DNA from: Portulaca oleracea
Taxonomy: Eukaryota > Streptophyta > Magnoliopsida > Caryophyllales > Portulacaceae
Length of the DNA stretch: 64,000 nt
Assembly (NCBI GenBank): GCA_029582165.1
Contig: CM055871.1
Span: 2,549,501 to 2,613,500, forward strand
Direction of reading: 5' to 3'
Shown here: positions 44,029-53,460 of the stretch, piece after piece
How positions within the stretch are numbered: position 1 is the stretch's first letter
Layout of the letters: each line of letters opens with the position of its first letter
Translations under genes and position numbers: made by a program
The notes under the pieces: generated by a model
Seen by the model: only the letters and a program-made list of their open reading frames with translations
What the model was told of the DNA's origin: nothing
The model's database searches: none

Positions 44029-46233
44029 GGACTGACATGGAACAAGTTGAGAAAACTAAGAGTTTTCTATCCGCCAAGTTCTTTATGAAGGACTTGGGAG
44101 AGACAGATGTGATATTTGGTATCAAAATCATTAGAAATAATGATGGAATAAGTCTAACACAAGCCCATTATGTGAAAAAGATGTTAGGAAAGTTTCACAA
44201 GAACTCCTATGTGGAAACTACCCCATTTGACTCAAGCCTTAAGTTGAGTAAAAATGGTGGTAGGCCGATTGCCCAAATGGAGTATGCGAAAGTCATAGGA
44301 AGCTTAATGTATGTTATGACTTGTAGTAGGCCAGATATGGCTTTTGCGGTGGAAAAGCTTAGTAGATATACTAGTAACCCAAGCAAAGAGCATTGGCGGG
44401 CCATAAGAAGGGTTTTGGGGTAGCTTAGTAGATATACTCAGACGCAAGCTGGATAAGTGATAAAGAGGATTACACTTCAACGTTCAGTAGGGTATTCCTA
44501 TTTGGTGGTTGTATTGTTTCATGGGGCTCTAAGAAACAAGCATGCTTCACAGATTCCACCATGGCTTCCGAGTTCGTAGCGTTGGTCGCCGCTTGTAAAG
44601 AGGCAGAATGGCTACAGGACTTGTTGTTGGATATCCCATTATAGGGAAAGCCCATGCCTTCAATAACATTATATTGTGACAACAATGCCACAATTTCAAG
44701 TATTTATAATTGTGTCTACAATGGCAAGTCAAGGCACATTGGGTTATGACACGCTTATATTCATCCACTCATCAAGGATGGAGTTGTGGCGATGAGCTAT
44801 GTCAAGACAAGTGAGAACTTAGCCGATCACTTTACAAAGGGATTGGCCAAGGACTTGGTTGTAAAATCATCAAGGGGATGGGTGTAAAGTCCACTCATGA
44901 AATTGTCATCAACGAAGCTCCAACTCACACTTGATATTCATGGTCAAGTCTTGAGTTCAATGGTCGACGACGTTATAAGACAATTGGAGCATCTATATTC
45001 AAGATATTCATCCTAAGGACAAAGTGATGCTCAAGGACCGTAATGATAAGGAGGTTTGAGTCTATGACTCATTAGCAGACTTTGAAATCTATAAGATGGG
45101 GAGCTCTATTACAGGAGCATAAAAGTTTGTCTATGCGAGGACGTGAAGTGGGCCGTTTCAGATAGCCTAGGGCTAGGCTTGATTGTCATCGCAGAGGGTA
45201 ATGGACACATGGCCGGTTTTGTAATAGTGCCAATGTTTTAAGCAAAGTTTTGAGTTGTATGTGTCTTAGGTATCCAATTAGTCAAATAAGGATGGAAAGT
45301 TCAAAGACTTGTCTCTTTTTACATTCAGACTAATTGTAATTATTTACACTAAATGAAAGTTCAAGTCAAGAGACACTTTCATGACACATAACGGCTCCTT
45401 GATTTCTCAGGTGTTCAAGTTCTCTAGGAGGTGTCGTATATAGCGAGGCTATTTCTACCCAAATGAGGGATCTTGGGCTATTTCAAGTGAAACTCTTGAA
45501 ATGGCGGGGGATTGTTGGAGTATTTCAAGAGTTGAGAGGCATAAGGGAACAAGTTATAAGCTAAGGATTGACCGGAAAGGTCAAAATCTAGCTTACCAAG
45601 TAAAATAGACCCAACACGGACCGTGCCAAATATGACACGTGTCGTGTTGGGGTCCAGAGAATCAGAAAAAGGCTCCCTGGGTCAACACGGACCTTGCTGG
45701 TTAAGCACGGGTCGTGTTAAGGCCACCACGGTCCGTGGTAGTCCAACACAGGCCGTAGTGGAGCCTAGTCAAGCTCTTTTTCAAAATCTTTTATTTTAGC
45801 CTTAGGCATTAACGTGTGGGGTATCTTTTAGGATTATTCTTGACTGATATTCTCAGTCAAGATTAACCCCTTAATGGTGATTAAGACCCCATAGACAAAG
45901 CCCCCAAATCATGTTATATTGATTGTCAAGTTTGAATGAGATTTGGATGCTCCAACTCCTATAAATAATGGATGATTTTCACTACCTCAATCTCTTCTTT
46001 TATCTTCTTAGAGAGCTTCAACACAACTCCTAAGGTGTTGAACTGTAGCAACTTCTTGAGAGTTATTGAGAGATCATGTAACTTTGCTTACAAGAGATTA
46101 GGTTTTACTCTTAAGTCTATTCGCGGTCTAGTGAATAAGTTTTAAGGGGAGACGAGTTTCACCCTTGACTCCTAGCTAGCCAAGTGACCCTCTATCTTGT
46201 GAGCAAGACCACGTTATCCCATCTTTTTCAACA
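44029..46233 (+). mobile_element. Copia element, 3' part with one LTR
   Basis: A truncated RT end (44037-44405: FFMKDLGETDVIFGIKI, YAKVIGSLMYVMTCSRPDMA) is followed by RNase H remnants (SDASWISDKEDYTST, then KKQACFTDSTMASEFVALVA, then NKGLAKDL-type end near 44830). The frames are broken by a stop at 44421 and another near 44643. A G-rich tract at 45503-45511 precedes the LTR at 45513. The 5' half of the element is missing. Confidence 0.88.
45513..46233 (+). repeat. 3' LTR of the Copia element (721 bp)
   Basis: It begins TGTTGGAGTATTTC and ends TTTTTCAACA. The U3 holds repeated near-palindromes of the form CACGGWCCGTG upstream of a TATAAATA box at about 45960. The same LTR family occurs truncated at 11734-13008 and inverted at 52190-52897. 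Confidence 0.87.
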
Positions 46234-46234
46234 A

Positions 46235-46345
46235 CTTCTCCCAACCTCCTAAACACACCCTTAGGACCAAATTTGTCAATATCTTCTGGTAGATTCCCAC
46301 ATAAATTGAGTAATTAGCTCCGTTTTTGTGGTCTCCTAGGTATTA
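46235..46345 (-). pseudogene. LINE ORF1 RRM fragment upstream of MLP-6
   Basis: The minus strand keeps the VGxLPEDIDKFGP-like RNP2 region found at 17085, 27805 and 39985. It marks the left part of the type II upstream region. Confidence 0.6.
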
Positions 46346-46473
46346 CTCTCCATCATTTACTAAACCATCAATTAGTTGTTATTCCTTATAAAGATTGTTG
46401 TATTATCATTTATCACTCTTGGACTCATATCAAAAGGACAAGGCAATAAAAGTTATGCTAGTTTGGTCATTTT

Positions 46474-46765
46474 TAGAGCTGGCAAAATTTTGTCTGATTC
46501 GGATTATCCGAATTGTCCGACCCAGAAAACTTTGGATATAGATTTTTCGTCCAAATTTTGATATTGACCGAATTGACCAAATATTCAGACAAAAAATTCC
46601 TCTTTTTTCTATTGTCTGAACATGATTTTAGCTTCGTCCAAAATTGTCCGACCCGGTCTGTCCTGAAATAAAACCGGGTCCGGACATGAATTTCTCGTCC
46701 GAATTTTGACATTGACCGATTTGTCCGATCTGAATTTACCCGGACCCAAATTTTCGCTAGCGCTA
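46474..46765. mobile_element. hAT MITE with perfect 8-bp TSD, upstream of MLP-6
   Basis: GTCATTTT flanks it (46466-46473 and 46766-46773). Sister upstream regions read GGTCATTTTCGTCC without the insertion. The termini TAGAGCTGGCAAAATTT and AAATTTTCGCTAGCGCTA are inverted repeats. It is the same family as 8474-8771. Confidence 0.94.
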
Positions 46766-46889
46766 GTCATTTTCGTCCTTTTTCTTTATTATTTTCCTTA
46801 CTCTCTAGTCTCTACGGGCTTGTATACATAAAGTTGTCATGTACTCTCGTATTCAACTAATCAAATCACCTGCATTTACACAATTATGG

Positions 46890-47635
46890 TATACGTTCTT
46901 TGTTCAGGTTAGGTTTAGGTTAGATTGGTTAGGTTAGGTTAGGATAGAAAAGGAAAGGAAAGGAAAGGATAGGATAGGATAGGATATGATAGATATGATT
47001 GGTTTGAGTTAAGTTATAGGTGTTGGATGGAAATATAAAATTTGAATATTTTGCGGGAAATAAATGTAAAAGTTATAGATGTTGAAAAAAGTGGATTAAT
47101 TTGAGATTAAAATAATATTATTTGAATTTCGCTTTTATTTAAAAAGTTTTTTTTTTTGGTTTCGGTGATTTTTAGAGAGTCGGTTTAGGTTAGGTTAGGT
47201 AAGGATAAGTTGAGGTAAATTAAGTTAAGTTGGTTAGGTCTAACTCAACTAAAGAACAAGGCCTATGATATCCCAAATCTCTCGTTTCTCTTTCATCCCA
47301 ACATTCACAACCTATAACATTAACTTAATTTAATTTATCATTACCTAACCTAACCAACCTAACATAACCCAACTATCTAAAAAATACTCAAACTAAGAAC
47401 AAAAATAAAAAAGAAATTCAAATAATATTATTTTAATCTCAAACCAATCCACTTTTTTTTCCAAAACCTATAACTTTTTCGTTTATTTTTACTAAAATAT
47501 TCAATTTTTATCAATAAAATATTTTGACCTAACAACTAACTTAACTCAATCTAATCCTATCATTTCATATCCTTTCTTTTCCTTTCCTTTCCTCTTCTAA
47601 CCTAACCAACCTAACATGAACCTAATTTAACCAAA
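46890..47635. repeat. Inverted pair of TTAGG/GGATA-rich elements upstream of MLP-6
   Basis: The segment at about 46905-47260 (GGTTAGGTTAGG, GGAAAGGAAAGG, GGATAGGATAGG, then a unique part with GTGGATTAATTTGAG) is the reverse complement, with moderate divergence, of about 47315-47630. A short piece of upstream region remains between them (CTCTCGTTTCTCTTTCATCC). Transcription across it would give a hairpin with a stem of roughly 300 bp. Confidence 0.82.
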
Positions 47636-47991
47636 AAAAACAACATCACAGTTTTGTTTCTCCCTCGTTGGAATGTTTGCATTCATACAATGTTGTCTTT
47701 GTCACTAGGATCAAATTTTCTAGCACTGAATTAGGATCCACACATTCAACTTAGGGGTATCTAATATAATTGTTATTACATAAGCGCTTTTGAAAAATAA
47801 AACAATAAATAAAAATAAATATTAAATGACATATTCACAAGTTTTGACTAAATTTCACATCATCATTTAAATATGCCCACCAAATAAATTGAATTTCACA
47901 TAACTAGATATTTATATCTTAAACTTAATTTGATACCCAATTACTCAATTCATTGACTTACATTTTTTGTTTATAAAAAAATAATTTGGTA

Positions 47992-48240
47992 CTCCCTCCG
48001 TCTCAATTAATTTGTCCAGTTTACTTTTTCACGGTCTTTGATGCAACACTTCCACCTCTAATTTTTCATGTTTTATCTTAGCAAGATTAATAATATTGTA
48101 TTCAGATAAAAAAATATTTTTCATCACAAATCTAACAATGGTAGTCTTGTATAATAACTCAACATATAATTTGATAAATTAACCATCAAAATTTTGACCT
48201 AATTAGACAAATTTGGATTATTTATTTGGGACAGAGGGAG
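47992..48240. mobile_element. Stowaway MITE upstream of MLP-6
   Basis: The termini CTCCCTCCGTCTCAATTAAT and TTTATTTGGGACAGAGGGAG are flanked by TA. Length is 249 bp. Confidence 0.92.
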
Positions 48241-48535
48241 TAATATTTTAAAGTTTTTGGGTTGTTGCTAATTAGACACCCCTGTCATATTTTTTGAAAT
48301 TTTTTTTAATAGTGTCTACTTGCTCGAATTAAATGAATTTCTTTCCAATAACATTAGAAAATCACAAATTTTTCTTTGGCTTAGGGTGTCCTGACACACC
48401 CCTCTTATACCTACATATCCACCCATGTGTATGCATTTCATTTAAAACGTGGAAGAATCCACAAAGAGGTGACAATACATACGAAGTAAAATGAGTTCAC
48501 AAGTAGATATCAACCTACCTTTCCCCCTCTCATCT

Positions 48536-48542
48536 TATAAAA
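48536..48542 (+). promoter_or_regulatory. TATA box of MLP-6
   Basis: TATAAAA lies 84 bp before the start codon in the shared type II context CATCTTATAAAACAG. Confidence 0.75.
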
Positions 48543-48625
48543 CAGAAACCAAGCGTAAAATGATGTTACACACACGGACACTCCTGAGACCCGATTAGAG
48601 TAAAGCAGAGAAAAGAGTAACACAA

Positions 48626-49354
48626 ATGGAGGGTCAAGTTTCGGCTGATTACGAAATGAAAGTTGAAGCAAGCAAAGTGTGGGAGGTGTATAGATCATTT
48701 CAGCTGGCCGAGCTCATCGAAAAACACCTCCCTGCCGTTGACAAAGTAGAGGTTATCCAGGGCGACGGAGGACTCGGTTCTGTCTTCCACAGCGTTTTTG
48801 CTCCCGGTATTCTCCCTTTCTGTCTCCTTTCTTTTTATCAGCATAATCAATAAACAATGGCAAAATGAGTTTACTAATGTTCGGTAAGATGTAAGCAAGG
48901 GTACTAAGGTAGGAAAGGTAAGTAAAGGTAGGGAAGATAAATAAGATTGTGTAATTCTATTATTTGTGCACGCAAAACAAAGTATGATAACTTACTTACA
49001 TACCCTTAATTTGTCAAGATTAGATTTGAATTAATAGTAGCAACCTATGGTACAGGGGCGGCAGGTATTATTTCATTCAAAGAGAAGATCACAAAAGTAG
49101 ATGATGAGCATCGCATAAAGGAAGCGGAGGCCGTGGAAGGAGGATACCATGATTTGGGATTCAGTCTGTATCGAGTCCACCTCCAAGTGCTTGACAAGGA
49201 GGGAGATTTGAGGAATTGCATAGTAACGTCGACTGTGGAGTACGCTCTCAAACCAGACGCTGATCCACAAGCTTCTCAAGTTGTCTCCACCAAGGTATAC
49301 GAAGCAATGGCCAGGATCATTGAATCCTACCTCCTACAACTGCCTAGCACCTAG
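48626..49354 (+). CDS. MLP-6: NCS-like Bet v 1/PR-10 protein, intact
   Basis: Exons are 48626-48806 and 49056-49354 with a phase-1 GT-AG intron of 249 bp, giving 159 residues. It keeps MEGQVSADYEMKVEAS, the GDGGLGSV loop and the EGGYHDLGF strand, and ends LLQLPST. At NCS catalytic positions it has Phe68 for Tyr108, Glu70, Lys82, and Val101 for Asp141. Loss of both the Tyr hydroxyl and the Asp argues against norcoclaurine synthesis. Although a full type II gene, its upstream region is cut by a hAT MITE, an inverted repeat pair and a Stowaway between the distal part and the TATA box, so its regulation may differ from MLP-3. Confidence 0.9.
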
Positions 49355-49800
49355 GACTCTAGTCGCCACATCCATAAATAAATTGTTGAATGTTAAGGAA
49401 GCACATATCCTTGCAACTAGGGCAAGGAGAGGAGTCATTCTAGACAATGTGTGTTTAATTTCATTTGCTGTCCTACTGCCAAGAAAATTATTAATGCAAA
49501 GAATTACATGTTTATGCTTCAATTGGGCTACTCCACGCGTTATCCATTGATTTAGGGTTGTAACATTCTTAGTTCCTCTAATACTAAAAGATATTGTGAT
49601 TATATATTTATTTATATGAAATTATGAGTATTTGGGACTGTTTTGGTATAAAACTTATATTTTTACATACTAAATTGAAAAGAGAATGATATGATTGACT
49701 TCTACTATTATAAGAACACATATAAATTGTATAAAATTATATTTTTATCCATAATTTTAAAAATTTTAAAAAATACCTAAAATATGTTTAACATTATTTT
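49355..49800. other. 3' flank of MLP-6
   Basis: This is collinear with the other type II 3' flanks until about 49795, where it switches to type I intron sequence (ATTATTTTTGCTATGATTAT), a recombination junction between the subfamilies. No gene is present. Confidence 0.6.
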
Positions 49801-49897
49801 TGCTATGATTATTTATGAGAGACATTTCGATCTATTGAGATTTGAAATGATAGTTGAATTCAATTAAAAAAATTACAAACACAAAAAAGCAAAAAAC

Positions 49898-50280
49898 GAC
49901 TAAAGGACCCCATATTTTGGTGTAATAATTTTAAAAATCCTGTATTATGATAAATAATTGTAGGGTGACATTATTTTTTATGTAAATATTTAGGGGACAA
50001 TCCGGCCAATTTCTAGCCAAAAATGGCACGAAATAGTGAGTTTTATGTTCAAGCTTGTTTATCATGTTAAGATATTTACTTGTATATATTAGAGTTAACT
50101 ATAGACTTCAATTTAAAACACGCCTAAACATAAAATCCACCGCTTTGCGCCATTTTTTATCGGAAATTGGTCAGAATGTCCCCCTAAATATTTACATCAA
50201 AAATAATGTCACTCCACAATTATTTGTCATAATATAGGGCCCTTAAAATTATTAAACCAAAACATGAGGCCTCTTTAGTC
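49898..50280. mobile_element. Fold-back MITE in the MLP-7 intron remnant
   Basis: The arms begin GACTAAAGGACCCCATATTT and end GAGGCCTCTTTAGTC. They pair over more than 100 bp and match the element at 31659-32040. The pairing extends outward (GCAAAAAACGAC / GTCATTTTTTGC). Confidence 0.82.
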
Positions 50281-50518
50281 ATTTTTTGCACAAAAAGTCA
50301 TCGTTTCCACTTTTTTTTTAAAAAAAAATAGGTTGCAATGTCCTTAATAAAGTATTACAGCAAAATAACATCACTCCTCACTTATTTATCAAAATACACG
50401 ACTCTTAAAATAATTATCGACACATTTTAATCATTTTTGGCTTCTTTTCGTGAGCACGCTTTTTATACAGTCAATCAACTATGGCAAATCAAGAATAATG
50501 TTGATATATTTGTTACAG

Positions 50519-50810
50519 GCATCCCAGGTATTACTGCAAACAATGAGAGGGTCACAAAAGTGGACGATGAGAGTCACATAAAAAAAACGGAGGCTATGGC
50601 AGGAGTACCTGGATCTGGAATTTAGTCTGTATAGAATCCGCTTTCAAGTGCTTGACAATGAGAGAGATTCAGGGAATTGCATTGTCAGGTCTACTGTGGA
50701 GTATGCCCTCAAACCAGACGCGGATCCTCAAGTTTCTCAAGTTATCTCCACCTAACCAGTCGAAGAAATTGCTAGGATCCTCAAATCCCACCTTCTATAA
50801 CCGCCTACCA
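50519..50810 (+). pseudogene. MLP-7: NCS-like exon 2 remnant
   Basis: A TTACAG acceptor leads into GIPGITANNERVTKVDDESH, then a two-base deletion at GCAGGAGTACC shifts the frame, and a TAA replaces the Lys codon in the SSKPVEE region (about 50752). Exon 1 is absent; only the 3' part of a type I intron precedes it. The catalytic Tyr position is Asn. Confidence 0.9.
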
Positions 50811-50988
50811 ACTAGGACTCCGGTCGCTACAAAGAAGGCAAAGTTACCATTTTTACTTCAAGTGGACTACTATCCATTGATTTGGGATTGCATTATTTGA
50901 TATTTCTAGCCCCTCTACTCTATTTTCTTTCTTTTTTTTGGTTTTTTTATGGTGTTAAGTGGTCCAACCCATTGGAAAACTATTTCAG

Positions 50989-51147
50989 GGTAATCCGATG
51001 GGCCTTGCGGACGGGGTAACGGAGTGCCCCCAATACATGGGCCTTACCTTACATGTTACATTTCAAACATTCTTCCAAGAAAGGAATGCTCCACCCAAGT
51101 ATGTAATTCGTGTGGAGAAAATGGAAGAAGCAAGTACTTGTTGGTAA
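50989..51147 (+). other. 'Exon X' copy downstream of MLP-7
   Basis: After TTTCAG the frame reads GNPMGLADGVTECPQYMGLT, then FFQERNAPPKYVIR and EASTCW. It stays open although the MLP exon just upstream is wrecked. Confidence 0.45.
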
Positions 51148-51252
51148 TTCCTCTACTTGATCTGTTGTGATAATAAAACATATTGTAATTTACATATTTA
51201 TATGAGGGGTGAGGATTGAAAGTTGAAACATTATGAAACTGTTGGCTCCATT

Positions 51253-51500
51253 TGAAATTGGGTGAATCTAAATTGGGGCATGATCGGAGGCACAAGTATC
51301 AATTCATGCTCAGGTTGATCACTTGTAGTTCATATTGGATTGAGTCATTTTTATCAGCTCGAGTGTAGTCCTGTTAACATTTTCCGGATTGGGTCATGAT
51401 CGTTTGCATGAGTATCAATTCATGCTTTAGCTTGATCAATTGTAGTTAGTGTTGGATTGAGTCATCTTTATCAGCTCGAGTGTAGGTCGATTAACATTTT
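51253..51500. repeat. Minisatellite copies in the MLP-7 3' flank
   Basis: Two to three units of the 115-bp repeat occur here, as in the MLP-2 and MLP-4 flanks. Confidence 0.78.
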
Positions 51501-52189
51501 CTTCCAACTAGCAAGGTAGCTAACCTTGGAAGAACCTCAGGTTCAAAATCTCCCTCTAGTTTGGTTTGCCCCATTTTTTTGTGTGGTGGCCATGGTGGAG
51601 TGGTGGGATAATCACTTTATCACTTTATAATATCCACCCATCACACTTTATTCTACTTATCTTCACTTTATCTCACCCACTTTATCTAACCTTATTCACT
51701 TTATTCCACCAACTAGTTAACCTTGCGAAGAACAGGGCATTGGTAACTTTGGTTCAATCGCGGCCTTTCCTTTTTAATTCTCATTTCAACTTGATTGTTT
51801 CCAGTGCCGAATGAGGGTTTTCATTTCCAAGTTCATTTTCACCAAGTTGTCGCCAGTCATAAAATGGACCAAGTTTATGTAATAATGATAACCGAGGGGT
51901 TTTTAAGTGTTGTAAAATAATGATAACCGAGGGTTTAGTTACTGGTGTGTTGGGCCTATGCTTGGGTTTGTTTTGCCTACTGTTTGTAGGCTTGTAGCTG
52001 ACCTATCCTAGTTTGTTGTAGCTTTCCTTATTTGTAGAGGGATTAATTGTTGTTTGAGAGAATATGAATATACACAATATCAATTTTCTCTCTCTAAATT
52101 CAGTCTTTTATTGACCTCAATGAAACAGTGATCTTGAAGGCACCATTAAGTTCTCCTAGTTCTGTATCAATTTGTATCATAGCATTTCT
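51501..52189. other. Distal type I flank, no gene
   Basis: The region is collinear with 36730-37363 (markers TTCAACTTGATTGTTTC, GATAACCGAGG, TCTCCTAGTT). It includes an 'exon Y' segment near 51805 and shows the empty site for the 19-bp retroposon tail. Confidence 0.6.
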
Positions 52190-52897
52190 TGTTGGAAAAA
52201 CAAAGGAACTAAAGCGGTCACACACAAGATGGGGGATCACTTGGGTGGCTAGGAGTCGAGGGCAATCACGTCTCCCCTTAAGACTTATTCACTTGACCGT
52301 GAAAAGACTCAAAGGTAAAACCTAACTTTTTGTAAACGAAGTTACAAGATTTCTCAAAGACTCTCAAGTATGTTACTGTAATTCAACACCTTAGGACTGG
52401 GTTGAAGCTCTCTAGAAGAAAGAAGAAGAGGTTGTGATTGTGTGTTTTGAATGAGCAAAAACACCCACTATTTATAGGCCTTAAGGAGTATTCAAACTTA
52501 GCATCATTTCCATAGCAAGGGGGCATGATCCATGGGATTTGTCCATGAATAATGATGGATGATTATTGACTGATTTCCCAGTCAATAATAATCCCAATTA
52601 TCCATTCAAATCAATCATTCCAGAGGCTGAAATCGTGGGATTACGCCATTAAGCTTAATTGCACTCAACACGGTCCGTGTTGGATCAACACGGTCCGTGT
52701 TAGAACAATACGGTCCGTGTTGGAGCAGTGCAGGGTAATCCTACTCTCTGGACCCCAACACGGGTCGTGTCAAGCCTGGCACAATCCGTGTTAGGTCCAA
52801 CTTGCTCGTTTAGCTTCCCGTTGACCTTCCGGTCAACCTTATACTTATAGATTGAACATTTATGCTCCTTAAGTCTTTATGCTCCGTGTTTAAATTC
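52190..52897 (-). repeat. Solo or truncated Copia LTR, inverted
   Basis: It is the reverse complement of the 45513-46233 LTR family: TGTTGGAAAAAC at the left edge, a TATAAATAGTGG box near 52468-52480 on the minus strand, and a U3 with three close copies of AACACGGTCCGTGTT. The right edge is approximate. It replaces the distal upstream region of MLP-8. Confidence 0.8.
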
Positions 52898-52958
52898 ATG
52901 TACTCTCGTGTTCAACTAATCAATTCACCGCATTCACACAATTATGAATTCTCAAATA

Positions 52959-53181
52959 CTCAATCAATTCCATATTATTTGTTCTTTTGTTGATCGTCGC
53001 AGTTTTCAATGTCATTCTTTGATTGATAATATCTTATGTAATTATTAGCAATTTCAATATCACACTTTTAAGTTAGTATTTTTCATTACGAATCTAATGG
53101 TATAAATTTTATTTAATAAATCATTGTATATATTTGACGACACAATTTTTAATGAGGGAAAATAATATGGAGCGGAGGTAG
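52959..53181. mobile_element. Stowaway MITE in the MLP-8 upstream region
   Basis: The ends CTCAATCAATTCCATATTAT and AAATAATATGGAGCGGAGG are flanked by TA. The MLP-3 upstream region carries a shorter deletion form of the same insertion at the same site, so it predates their duplication. Confidence 0.82.
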
Positions 53182-53460
53182 TATCTCGTTTCCCTTTGAT
53201 CTCAATGTTCACAATTTCGTTTCTCCTTCCTGGGACAGTTGCTCAAATTTTGTGGTGGTGAATGCATTTCATTTAAAACGTGGATGAATCCACAAAGGAG
53301 GGACAACACGTACGAAGTGAAATGAGTTCACAAGAAGATATCAACCTTCCTTTCTCCCTCTCATCTTATAAAAAAACAGAAACCAAGGGTACAATGATAT
53401 TACACACGAACAGTACTCCCGAGAATCGATTAGAGTAAAGCAAAGAAAAGAGTAATAAAA

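Noticed and set aside
46900..47635. Interstitial telomere repeats, because of the GGTTAGG runs
   Set aside because: The plant telomere unit is TTTAGGG; here the unit is mostly TTAGGT mixed with GGAAA and GGATA runs, and the two blocks are inverted copies of one element rather than simple telomeric DNA.
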